Source: an uncultured Lachnospiraceae bacterium (lineage in GTDB: Bacteria; Bacillota_A; Clostridia; Lachnospirales; Lachnospiraceae). Taken from it: a stretch of 19,714 bases of DNA. The notes under the pieces were generated by a model. The model worked only from the letters and a program-made list of their open reading frames with translations, did no database searches and was not told where the DNA came from. Positions 1 through 7,372 of this stretch are shown piece by piece. Position 1 is the first letter of the stretch, and each line of letters begins with the position of its first letter. A program made the translations under genes and the position numbers. The stretch spans positions 1-19,714 of the forward strand of contig CADAHD010000042.1 of NCBI GenBank assembly GCA_902787595.1, written 5' to 3'.

Positions 1-2844
1 GTCGATCTTCATGGACACATTTCTTATTTCTATATTCTGCCTTCCGTTGGCAGAACCCACTGCTATTCCTTTGGCGATCATCATCTTTACATTGATATTT
101 GCGCTGACTATGGATATGGGCACCTCACCGATAAATGCGCCTATTCCTACAGACTCCGTGCCTGCCGTTTCTATGTCTATGCGCCCCTTATCTATTCGTA
201 TGCCTTCTCCGGACTGGCATCTGCCGCCGCCTATTGCCACGCAGTGATTGCCATCCGCATGCAGGGTCAGAGTTCCTCCCATTGCACAGCGTATATGGCC
301 GAAATCTCCGTCAAACTCCGAACCTATGCAGAATGCGCTGGTCTGTATCGGAGTGATGCTCAGGTTACCGTTACCCGTCAGCTTAAAGCTGGCGTCCTCG
401 GGCACATGTATGCCGTTGCCTTCAAAAACATTATTTCCTTCAACCACCAGTTCAAGCGATGCTCCCTTGCCTATATCTATGCAGGGATGGTCATCTACAT
501 CCCCCAGACGCACATTGCTGATCTTCAGTTTGCAATTGCAGCCGTCTTTTATCCTTATGGTGATGCCCGCCATAAAGTCCGAATTGCCGTGCAGTACCAG
601 CTCCGGCTGGGAAATGAGCAGGCTGGTATAGTTCTCCATGGCCAGATTCATCAGGAAAAGCTCCCTCTCCCGGTTTACCAGATAAACCTTCTTTGCCTTC
701 TCATGGGTATCCTCTATATTAGCCTTTACGATCTCTTCCTTTATATTCTCGGGGATCTCGCTTATGATATCAAACTCCGGTCTTGCGGTATAATAACCCT
801 GTATAAGATCCACGCCCATGCGTATTACTGCAGTAAGCTCACGTACAGTCTCGACTCCCTCTGCAAGCGACTGAAAGCCGTTATCATGTGCGAATTCTAT
901 TATAGTCTTTACAAAATGCTGTTTTTTGGGATCCTCCTGGACATTCTCGATAAGGCTCCTGTCTATTTTCACATAATTTGGCAGGAACTTTAAGAGGTTT
1001 GACATATTTGAATAGCCTGTGCCAAAGTCGTCCACCGCCACTTCAAAACCGTCCTCACCGCTGCGGTTTCTTAAGATATCGGCGCTGTCATCGGCCAGAT
1101 CGGTGCTCTCTGTGATCTCTACTACCAGATTCCTGAACAGATGTCTGTACTTATGGCGCAGCTTCATATAATCCGTTTCGCTCAGGTAATGGCTGGGTAT
1201 GGAGTTAACAAAGATCTTTTTGCCTTCGATCTCATCTCCCATCTCGTCCATAGCGCGCAGCACATTGGAGAAGGTTGAGAGCTCCACATCATACAGACGT
1301 TCATCCATGGTGGCGTATTTAAGTATCGTAAGGGGCGAAAGCCTGCTGGGATGCCCCGTACGCATAAGTGCTTCGTAAGCAACTATATTACCGTCTTTTG
1401 CAGACACGATAGGCTGGAACGCATAACGGAAGTCATTTTCGTCCATAACGGTGCGGACTGCTCCGTGTTCCTTGGGATTATCGTCATTATTGTTAGCCGT
1501 GGGATTACTCCTGCGGCTGTAGCGGCTTTCCTTCATCATGCGCTTTCTGGTGAAGGACTCCTCAAGTATCTGTTCCACCGTGGTCTTCTCATCGGTCGTG
1601 ATGGAAAGAGCGCTCAGATTGGCCTCCAGCGTATATTCCTTTCCGGAAATACGGTTATAGGTAGACAGTCTGTTCTTTATGAGCTCACCAAATTCCTCTA
1701 CCTTCTTTCCGTTATCGTCGATCACGGAGAGAACTATAAACTCATCCGATCCAAGACGTGCCGCGATAGTCCCTTTATGAATGCTGTCCATCACTATCTG
1801 CGCCAGCATCTGTATGGCTATATCGCCCTCCAGATGCCCGTATATCTCATTTATATTGCCCAGACGGTCCACATCTATGCAGATACTGGATATCCTCTGC
1901 CCTGCCGCTTTACAGCTTTCCAGCATTTCCTGCGCTTCACGCATAAAGCCTTTGCTGTTCATCAGGCCGGTAAGCACATCCGTCTCCTGAAGACGCTGGA
2001 CATTTTCGTTTGCGCTCACCAGTTCGTGATTTGCAAACATCAGCTTTCTTTCGGTGATATATCTGGCTATCATCAGATCCATTATGACAGCGCACTGCTC
2101 CAGTCCGCCGCTTCTTTCATCCAGTTCCTGTGCCAGATAAAGGATATAGCCAAAGCAAGATTGTTTGCAGTGTATAGGAACGGCAACGATCAGTGGAGTC
2201 TCCTCCATAACTTCCTTTGAATCGACAAAGAATTCACCGTTCAAAAAAGAATCCCAGCAACGCGACTCCGCGCGTCTGTCAGCCAGAATATAGAATTTCT
2301 CGTGATTGGTAGGACACATGTCCCGATCGACATACAGATCCTGAAGGAAGGAATCTCTCATACAGACAAAACTGTTTTCCGGGATCATATCGGAAACGGC
2401 TTCGGAGATATTTCCCAGATCTGTCCCCTTAAGAAAACGCTCACTGAAAGAGAACACTTCCGCTCCGATCTTCTCATTGATCAGCACAGCTTTCGTCTGC
2501 CATTTATCGGCTCTTTCCTCTTCCTCTTTTGAAGGCGCTCCCATATCTTCCGGTGCCACAACGGAAAACGGTATCTTCCAGCTCTGAAATTTCTTTTCAA
2601 GCGCTTGGATAAAACGCTCATCCAGCCCGGCTCCACGGACTGTCACACATTTGTTTATGCCGATACCTTTAAGAAAATACAGAAAATCTGCCCGGTCCTG
2701 AACCTGTATAGCGCGCCTTGCCATAGATAACGGCAGCAATATTACATGCTCTCCGGCATCTGTCCTCTGACGTACCAGTCTGTCCGCTATCAGGAATCTG
2801 TCCCTGTCATATATACTTCCCACACAAATTGCTGTAAGCTTCAT
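1..2844 (-). CDS. GGDEF-EAL cyclic-di-GMP protein with C-terminal beta-solenoid-like extension (3' end outside window)
   Basis: An uninterrupted reading frame of 948 codons runs off the left edge, so the C-terminus is missing. The ATG at 2844 has an AAGG motif 7 nt upstream. Residues 1-100 match nothing I recognise; about 110-300 looks like a GAF-type sensory region (inference). A GGDEF domain follows with the motif GSDEF at 365-369, a one-residue variant of GGDEF that may be active or not. The EAL domain spans about 470-720, with YEALMRTG (E491), VVEITE, the DDFGTG metal motif (D605, D606), YVKIDRS and QGYY near 680; these are the residues expected in a working c-di-GMP phosphodiesterase. 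After about residue 745 the chain becomes a series of short Gly/Ile/Val-rich strands with AIGGG near 870 and GIGAF further on, the pattern of right-handed beta-solenoid repeats in surface proteins. No signal peptide or membrane helix is seen, so it should be cytosolic. It is alone downstream of its own promoter. Confidence 0.9.
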   Translation of the reverse strand, partial: MKLTAICVGSIYDRDRFLIADRLVRQRTDAGEHVILLPLSMARRAIQVQDRADFLYFLKGIGINKCVTVRGAGLDERFIQALEKKFQSWKIPFSVVAPEDMGAPSKEEEERADKWQTKAVLINEKIGAEVFSFSERFLKGTDLGNISEAVSDMIPENSFVCMRDSFLQDLYVDRDMCPTNHEKFYILADRRAESRCWDSFLNGEFFVDSKEVMEETPLIVAVPIHCKQSCFGYILYLAQELDERSGGLEQCAVIMDLMIARYITERKLMFANHELVSANENVQRLQETDVLTGLMNSKGFMREAQEMLESCKAAGQRISSICIDVDRLGNINEIYGHLEGDIAIQMLAQIVMDSIHKGTIAARLGSDEFIVLSVIDDNGKKVEEFGELIKNRLSTYNRISGKEYTLEANLSALSITTDEKTTVEQILEESFTRKRMMKESRYSRRSNPTANNNDDNPKEHGAVRTVMDENDFRYAFQPIVSAKDGNIVAYEALMRTGHPSRLSPLTILKYATMDERLYDVELSTFSNVLRAMDEMGDEIEGKKIFVNSIPSHYLSETDYMKLRHKYRHLFRNLVVEITESTDLADDSADILRNRSGEDGFEVAVDDFGTGYSNMSNLLKFLPNYVKIDRSLIENVQEDPKKQHFVKTIIEFAHDNGFQSLAEGVETVRELTAVIRMGVDLIQGYYTARPEFDIISEIPENIKEEIVKANIEDTHEKAKKVYLVNRERELFLMNLAMENYTSLLISQPELVLHGNSDFMAGITIRIKDGCNCKLKISNVRLGDVDDHPCIDIGKGASLELVVEGNNVFEGNGIHVPEDASFKLTGNGNLSITPIQTSAFCIGSEFDGDFGHIRCAMGGTLTLHADGNHCVAIGGGRCQSGEGIRIDKGRIDIETAGTESVGIGAFIGEVPISIVSANINVKMMIAKGIAVGSANGRQNIEIRNVSMKID

Positions 2845-2888
2845 CACTATACCTTGTGCCCTTCTCCGGATATTTGTCCACAAGTATC

Positions 2889-2897
2889 AGTATATCA
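2889..2897 (-). promoter_or_regulatory. Probable extended -10 promoter of the GGDEF-EAL gene
   Basis: Read on the minus strand this is TGATATACT, an extended -10 (TGnTATAAT with one mismatch), about 45 nt upstream of the ATG at 2844. No good -35 box is seen, as is usual for extended -10 promoters. The AT-rich stretch between it and the amidase stop (2937) has only a weak A/T stem with a T7 run, so termination of the upstream operon here is uncertain. Confidence 0.4.
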
Positions 2898-2936
2898 CAT
2901 AAAAAAATATAATGCTGTATTATTCATATTATTTTT

Positions 2937-4130
2937 TTATTTATCCCGCGCAAATCCCAGGATAAGCATCACTGCCAGCAGAAGCACCGCAAAGACAATA
3001 GCCGGAAAGAGCATATTGCTCTTTTCCGCGGGCTGCTGCGCCTCTTCACCGGTATCCTGTGCAGCTGCCTGCGCATCCCTTTCCGCTGCCTCTTTTCTGA
3101 GGCGCTCCATCATAGCCTCTTTGTCTTCGGATTCTGCGGCATTTCCTTCGCTCCCGCCGGCATCCGTCTCCAAAACGTTTTCGTTTGAAGAGACTGCCGG
3201 CGCATTTTCGGATGCGCTCTTATTATCCGAAGCATTATCTATAACCAGCTCCGGCATTTCTATGGTAGGCAGCGGTTCTTCCGGCTCAGCGGCATTTGCT
3301 GCCGCCTCTCTAAGGGAATCGAATTCCGGATTCTCCTGTCCCTCGGCCAGCGGACCCGGAGGCGTGGATTCCCCGGCATTCGGATCATTATGGATCTCTC
3401 CGTAGATCAGGGCCGTATCCACATCTGCCAGATCATAATTCCTGTAGTCCACAGCCAGCTCGTCACTGCGAAGTCCAAAATACTTGGCCACAGCCAGAGC
3501 ATCGGAGCGCGCAAATCTATACATATCACTGTCTTCATCACACCACGCCCTGTCATTAGGGTGATCCAGATGGCACTGTTCGATGATAACACAGGGTATG
3601 CCGTAATAAGCAGACTCCCTTATCACTCCGTAGTAATCACGGCCCAGACCATTGATGCGCAGCTTGCTGCCGCGGTCATGAAGCCCCAGCGCAGACATCT
3701 CCGCTTCCCATACCTGCGCGAACTGAAAGCAGTATGCATTTGCAGGAGCCGCGCAGGGTATCCATATCTCAGATCCGTACTGGCTGTGATCCCCGCTGCC
3801 GTTGTAATGAAGGCTTATCATAAGATCCGCATTCACCGAATGAGCAAATTCCGCCCTCTCCTTTAAGGTAAGCTCCACATCGGTGGTGCGGGTCAGATAT
3901 ACTTTAATACCGTCGTATTTCGAAAGCTCATTCGCAAAAGCTATGGCAGTTGCCAGATTCCTCTCCTTCTCCAGCGGCGGAAATGCTGAGGATCCGCTGT
4001 CTATGCCTCCGTGTCCGGGATCGATAACCACTACCAGCTCATCTCCGGTGTCCTGCCATCTGCCTGCCGCAAATGCAGTCAAAGGCATGCACAGCAGCAA
4101 AAATATCATAAATATAAAGCCCTTTTTCAA
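2937..4130 (-). CDS. N-acetylmuramoyl-L-alanine amidase (Amidase_3), secreted and C-terminally membrane-anchored
   Basis: A 397-aa protein predicted to cleave the amide bond between N-acetylmuramic acid and the stem peptide of peptidoglycan outside the membrane. Residues 1-22 form a signal peptide (two Lys, a hydrophobic core, then AFAA). The Amidase_3 domain covers about 30-215 with all expected ligands: VVIDPGHGG (H40), PPLEKERNLA (E54), MISLHYNG (H108) and VIIEQCH (catalytic E184). Residues 245-365 are an acidic, Glu/Ala/Ser-rich linker. A single hydrophobic helix near 373-393 followed by ARDK anchors the C-terminus, placing the catalytic domain outside at the end of a flexible tether. The start is a TTG whose TTGA overlaps the TGA of the upstream acyltransferase, which implies translational coupling; a GGAG lies 12 nt upstream. 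It is the last gene of the DegV-acyltransferase-amidase operon. Confidence 0.92.
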   Translation of the reverse strand: MKKGFIFMIFLLLCMPLTAFAAGRWQDTGDELVVVIDPGHGGIDSGSSAFPPLEKERNLATAIAFANELSKYDGIKVYLTRTTDVELTLKERAEFAHSVNADLMISLHYNGSGDHSQYGSEIWIPCAAPANAYCFQFAQVWEAEMSALGLHDRGSKLRINGLGRDYYGVIRESAYYGIPCVIIEQCHLDHPNDRAWCDEDSDMYRFARSDALAVAKYFGLRSDELAVDYRNYDLADVDTALIYGEIHNDPNAGESTPPGPLAEGQENPEFDSLREAAANAAEPEEPLPTIEMPELVIDNASDNKSASENAPAVSSNENVLETDAGGSEGNAAESEDKEAMMERLRKEAAERDAQAAAQDTGEEAQQPAEKSNMLFPAIVFAVLLLAVMLILGFARDK

Positions 4131-5224
4131 GTCTTTTCTTTTTCTCCCTTCTTCTTAGCTGCAAAGAACCGCTTCCACAGATATGAAAGCAGTATGCTTA
4201 ATATGAATTCTGCAATAACTATCAGCGCTCTGAGCGCCCCTTCCGATCTGATGCCAAGGCTCTTCCGCAGGGTCGATACGCACTTGATCAGTGTAAAATG
4301 TATCAGGAACGCATAGGGGCTTAAATCCCCGATAAAGCGGAACAGCTTATTATCCGTCAGTCCCGTTAACCACCCTCCGCGGCGCGCAAACAGATAAACC
4401 CACATCACAGCCAAAGGTATATATACCGTGGTCCAGTTTCTTAACGCGGCATTCACGGATCTATGAGGTTCCGTATGGCTCCACAGAGAAACCAAAACCG
4501 TAACAGCAAACGCTGCCGCCTCGACGCAGCTCATTTTGAGCCTGCTGCCGTCGTCCGGCGCCTTCAGCTTTCCATAACTCTTTCCCAGACATATTCCGGC
4601 ATAGATATCAGGTATGCGAAACAGCGGGAACATATACATAAACCAGATATATAGATTATTTCCGGTACCCAGTTTACGCACCACATCAAAAGCAAATACC
4701 AGCTGCAGCATCAGCATCAGAAGCAGTATCCCCCACATAAAAAGCGGCTTAAGCTTCTCTGCCATGCGCAGCAGATACGGATATGCAAAATACAGGAATA
4801 ACGCCGTCGACAGATACCAGGCCACGCCGTTCAAAGATACGCATACAGCTGAATTGGGATACCAGCTCTGCATCAGGACAATATTAAGCGCAGTCTCCTT
4901 GATCAATCCGGTCCCTTTGATATTCTCGAATCCGCCCGACCATATAAGCTGAAGCCCGAACATTATCAGCATGGTCAGGATATGCAGAGGATAAAGCTTT
5001 GCAGTTTTTCTGACCGCAGCCCAAATATTTTTTAAAGGAGAAAGGGCATAGTCGTCGCCGCTATGCCCCAATGTCATCAAAAAACCGGATAGCACGAAAA
5101 AAACGGAAACTCCCAGCTCCGACCAGTTAAGCTTAAGACCTGCATGATTCAGAAATATCCCCAGAAAAGCTATGGCTCTCAAAGCCTGCAGGGAATCTAT
5201 CCTTTTTCCTTGCCCCTTTCCCAT
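4127..5224 (-). CDS. Membrane acyltransferase, acyltransferase 3 family
   Basis: A 365-aa multi-pass membrane protein. The N-terminus has the family signature: SLQALRAIAFLGIFLNHAG (the His at 27 is the expected catalytic residue) followed by LGVSVFFVLSGFLM, then a basic loop and about nine further hydrophobic segments. It ends in a Lys-rich cytosolic tail. The family moves acyl groups, often acetyl, across the membrane onto sugars of exopolysaccharide, teichoic acid or peptidoglycan. The substrate here is unknown; the neighbouring amidase makes a cell-wall target attractive (inference). The ATG lies 1 nt after the DegV stop (TGATATG), and its own stop overlaps the TTG start of the amidase, so all three genes are probably made from one transcript. 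Confidence 0.9.
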   Translation of the reverse strand: MGKGQGKRIDSLQALRAIAFLGIFLNHAGLKLNWSELGVSVFFVLSGFLMTLGHSGDDYALSPLKNIWAAVRKTAKLYPLHILTMLIMFGLQLIWSGGFENIKGTGLIKETALNIVLMQSWYPNSAVCVSLNGVAWYLSTALFLYFAYPYLLRMAEKLKPLFMWGILLLMLMLQLVFAFDVVRKLGTGNNLYIWFMYMFPLFRIPDIYAGICLGKSYGKLKAPDDGSRLKMSCVEAAAFAVTVLVSLWSHTEPHRSVNAALRNWTTVYIPLAVMWVYLFARRGGWLTGLTDNKLFRFIGDLSPYAFLIHFTLIKCVSTLRKSLGIRSEGALRALIVIAEFILSILLSYLWKRFFAAKKKGEKEKT

Positions 5225-5225
5225 A

Positions 5226-6056
5226 TCAAAGCGCCATTACCACTCCGCCGGGATTCTCATAGATCGTGCTCAGGCCGTTGGCATTCAGTATCTTTACATC
5301 CTGGAAGCCAAAACGCTCTGTCAGCACCCTTGCTATCTTTACACACAGTTCCTTGCTGGCGCACTGGGTAATGCGCACCTTACGTTCTGCGGAAAGCCCC
5401 ATCTTTTCTATATGATGCAGCATGCGGTTGATGGCGTGGCTCATGCCTATGCCCTGATCGATCTGCTTAACTTCGCCCTCATCGCCCACCAGCACGGGTT
5501 TGATGTTGATCGTAGTAGCCACCAGCGCCTTCAGCCCTTTAAGCCTTCCGTTCTTTTTAAAGGTATCCAGATCATCAAGCACAAAGATAGTGCGCATATC
5601 ATCCCTGAAAGCCTCACCGCGATCTACCACTTCGTCAAAAGAAAGCCCCTCGTCAACCAGCTCCGCGATCTTTTCAAAAAGCAGATGCTGGCCTGCTGCT
5701 GCGCTGAGAGAATCAAATACATGGATCTTTGTGTCCTCGTGATCCTCCAGAAACATCTCCTTAGCCACCATCGCGCTGTTATAAACGCCGCTCAGTTTGG
5801 AGGAAAGAGTTATCACATAATTATCGGCGTCTTCCTTAAATGCCTTGTAAAAAGCATCGGGTGAAGGACATGCCGATCTGGGATAGGAAGGATCGCTCTT
5901 TACTTTCTCTATCCATTCCTCCTGGCTCATTCTTCCGTCATCAAGATATTCGACCCCGCCTATGATTATAGACATGGGAACACTTACGATATCATATTTT
6001 CTTTTGTCAAGTTTAGTAAAGTCACAGCAGCTGTCTCCTATGAAACGCGCGCTCAT
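5226..6056 (-). CDS. DegV family fatty-acid-binding protein
   Basis: A 276-aa cytosolic protein of normal DegV length. An in-frame upstream start at 6089 exists, but the ATG at 6056 is preceded by AGGAGG at 7-8 nt and gives the canonical N-terminus (MSARFIGDSCCDFT). Family motifs in order: GDSCCDFT at 7-14 (usually DST.DL), SACPSP at 61-66, the hallmark TLSSKLSGVYNSA around 83-95, FDSLSAAAGQ at 114-123, KNGRL at 168-172, and TTINIKPVL near 181-189, the segment that usually lines the fatty-acid site. The family includes FakB, which presents fatty acids to the kinase FakA. No FakA is in the window, so a phospholipid or lipid-signalling role is inferred from the family only. It is the first gene of a three-gene operon with a membrane acyltransferase and an amidase. 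Confidence 0.92.
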   Translation of the reverse strand: MSARFIGDSCCDFTKLDKRKYDIVSVPMSIIIGGVEYLDDGRMSQEEWIEKVKSDPSYPRSACPSPDAFYKAFKEDADNYVITLSSKLSGVYNSAMVAKEMFLEDHEDTKIHVFDSLSAAAGQHLLFEKIAELVDEGLSFDEVVDRGEAFRDDMRTIFVLDDLDTFKKNGRLKGLKALVATTINIKPVLVGDEGEVKQIDQGIGMSHAINRMLHHIEKMGLSAERKVRITQCASKELCVKIARVLTERFGFQDVKILNANGLSTIYENPGGVVMAL

Positions 6057-6096
6057 ATAATTCCTCCTTCTGATAAGCTGAAAGTTCAACCCGCTT

Positions 6097-6105
6097 ATTA
6101 TATCA
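6097..6105 (-). promoter_or_regulatory. Extended -10 promoter of the degV operon
   Basis: The minus strand reads TGATATAAT, a perfect extended -10, 41 nt upstream of the DegV ATG and 35 nt past the VWA stop. There is no clear -35 box. No hairpin terminator is seen between the VWA gene and this promoter, so read-through from the upstream cluster is also possible. Confidence 0.6.
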
Positions 6106-6136
6106 CACCCGCAAACTTACTGTATATAGCGACTCT

Positions 6137-7366
6137 TCACTCTGCAAAAGAATCCATCGCCCTGTGTTTTAAGGCATGTTCCAAAAGCTCCGGCAGCTTC
6201 TCCGGCGGACAGCCGAAACACGGGATATCCATCGCCGCGATCCTCTCCGCCATCTGGTGATCATAAACCGGCTTGCCGCTGTCCGATATCGCCAGCAGCA
6301 CCACAACCGTCACTCCGGATCCCTTCAGCTCTTCCAGCCTATTCAGCAGACCGGCGCGGTTGCCGTTTTCGTACAGGTCCGTCACCAGAAACATGGTCGT
6401 CTTTGCAGGCGCAGCGATCAGCGTGCTGCAATATGCAACAGATTTTTCAATATTGGTACCGCCGCCCAGCTGTATGCCGTAAAGCAGTTCCACCGGATCC
6501 TCACACAGCTCCGTGAGATCCGTAACCTCTGTATCAAAGGCGACCACATGGGTCTTTACGGAACTGATGCCGGCCAGGATACATCCCATGACCGATGCAT
6601 AGATAGCAGATTCTCCCATTGAACCGCTCTGGTCGATATCCAGTACTATAGTCCTGGAATCGCTTCTCGCCGTAGATGCATGTTCAAAGAAATAAAACTT
6701 TTCCGGATAAAGCGTTCTGCTCTGCCGGTCATAATTCTTCAGATTTCTGCGGATCGTCAGTTTATGATCCATGGCGCTGGCCGACGGGATTGGTGAATGT
6801 TCCCTTTTATTGACCGCCGAACTGACACAACGGCGCACATCATCTGCCAGACGTTTATTGATCTCTTCTATTATCCTGCGGATATATTCTCTCGCCTGCT
6901 CCTTTGCCTTCTTGGGGATCTGGTCCTTCATCATCAAAAGCAGCGAAGCCATGGAAACATCCGGAGCCAGTTCCTGCAGCATCTCCGGCTCGAACAAAAG
7001 CTGCTTCATTCCCATACGCTCGATCGCGTCATTCTGGATCACCCGCACCTGCATCGGTGAAAACAGCGTTCGCAGATCTCCCAGCCACTTGGTCAGCACC
7101 GGCGATGCCATCCCTTTTCCGTGGCTGCTGCCGCCTCCTTTATCCCATCCGTAGATCTGGGAAAGCGCCTGATCCATCAGCATATCCTCTGCCGACATCG
7201 TTCCGATGCTGTCTGCAGGAAAACCGCTTTCACTCTCGCTTCCGAGTAACAGCCGCCACTTCTTCAACTGTTCCGCTGTATCCGTTCCCTGTGTAGTTGT
7301 TTCTCCGGTAGTATTATCCATATATCTGTCCCGTAATTTTTCTATAAACCTTTTTACATCCTGCAA
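6137..7366 (-). CDS. VWA (von Willebrand A) domain protein, YehP-like partner of the MoxR ATPase
   Basis: A 409-aa cytosolic protein. The N-terminal 200 residues are helical and charged. The C-terminal half is a VWA domain with a complete metal-ion-dependent adhesion site: DQSGS (D245, S247, S249), the GGGTN loop (T304) and VTD (D330). In MoxR systems the VWA protein uses its metal site to bind partners or substrate while the AAA+ ring remodels them. E. coli YehP is the nearest named counterpart I know. The gene begins 6 nt after the DUF5682 stop. The longest reading starts at a TTG (7366) without a visible ribosome binding site, and the upstream stop lies in the same frame, so initiation must occur after it; the ATG at residue 16 is an alternative. 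It is the last gene of the cluster. Confidence 0.88.
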   Translation of the reverse strand: MQDVKRFIEKLRDRYMDNTTGETTTQGTDTAEQLKKWRLLLGSESESGFPADSIGTMSAEDMLMDQALSQIYGWDKGGGSSHGKGMASPVLTKWLGDLRTLFSPMQVRVIQNDAIERMGMKQLLFEPEMLQELAPDVSMASLLLMMKDQIPKKAKEQAREYIRRIIEEINKRLADDVRRCVSSAVNKREHSPIPSASAMDHKLTIRRNLKNYDRQSRTLYPEKFYFFEHASTARSDSRTIVLDIDQSGSMGESAIYASVMGCILAGISSVKTHVVAFDTEVTDLTELCEDPVELLYGIQLGGGTNIEKSVAYCSTLIAAPAKTTMFLVTDLYENGNRAGLLNRLEELKGSGVTVVVLLAISDSGKPVYDHQMAERIAAMDIPCFGCPPEKLPELLEHALKHRAMDSFAE

Positions 7367-7372
7367 CTGATG

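Noticed and set aside
244..2220. Long plus-strand frames (249 and 289 codons) at the left end
   Set aside because: They lie antisense to the GGDEF-EAL gene, whose minus-strand frame encodes clear domains. The plus-strand products show no domain and no ribosome binding site.
6054..6089. Upstream in-frame start for the DegV protein at 6089
   Set aside because: The AGGAGG lies between this start and the ATG at 6056, and the 11 extra residues are not typical of DegV proteins.
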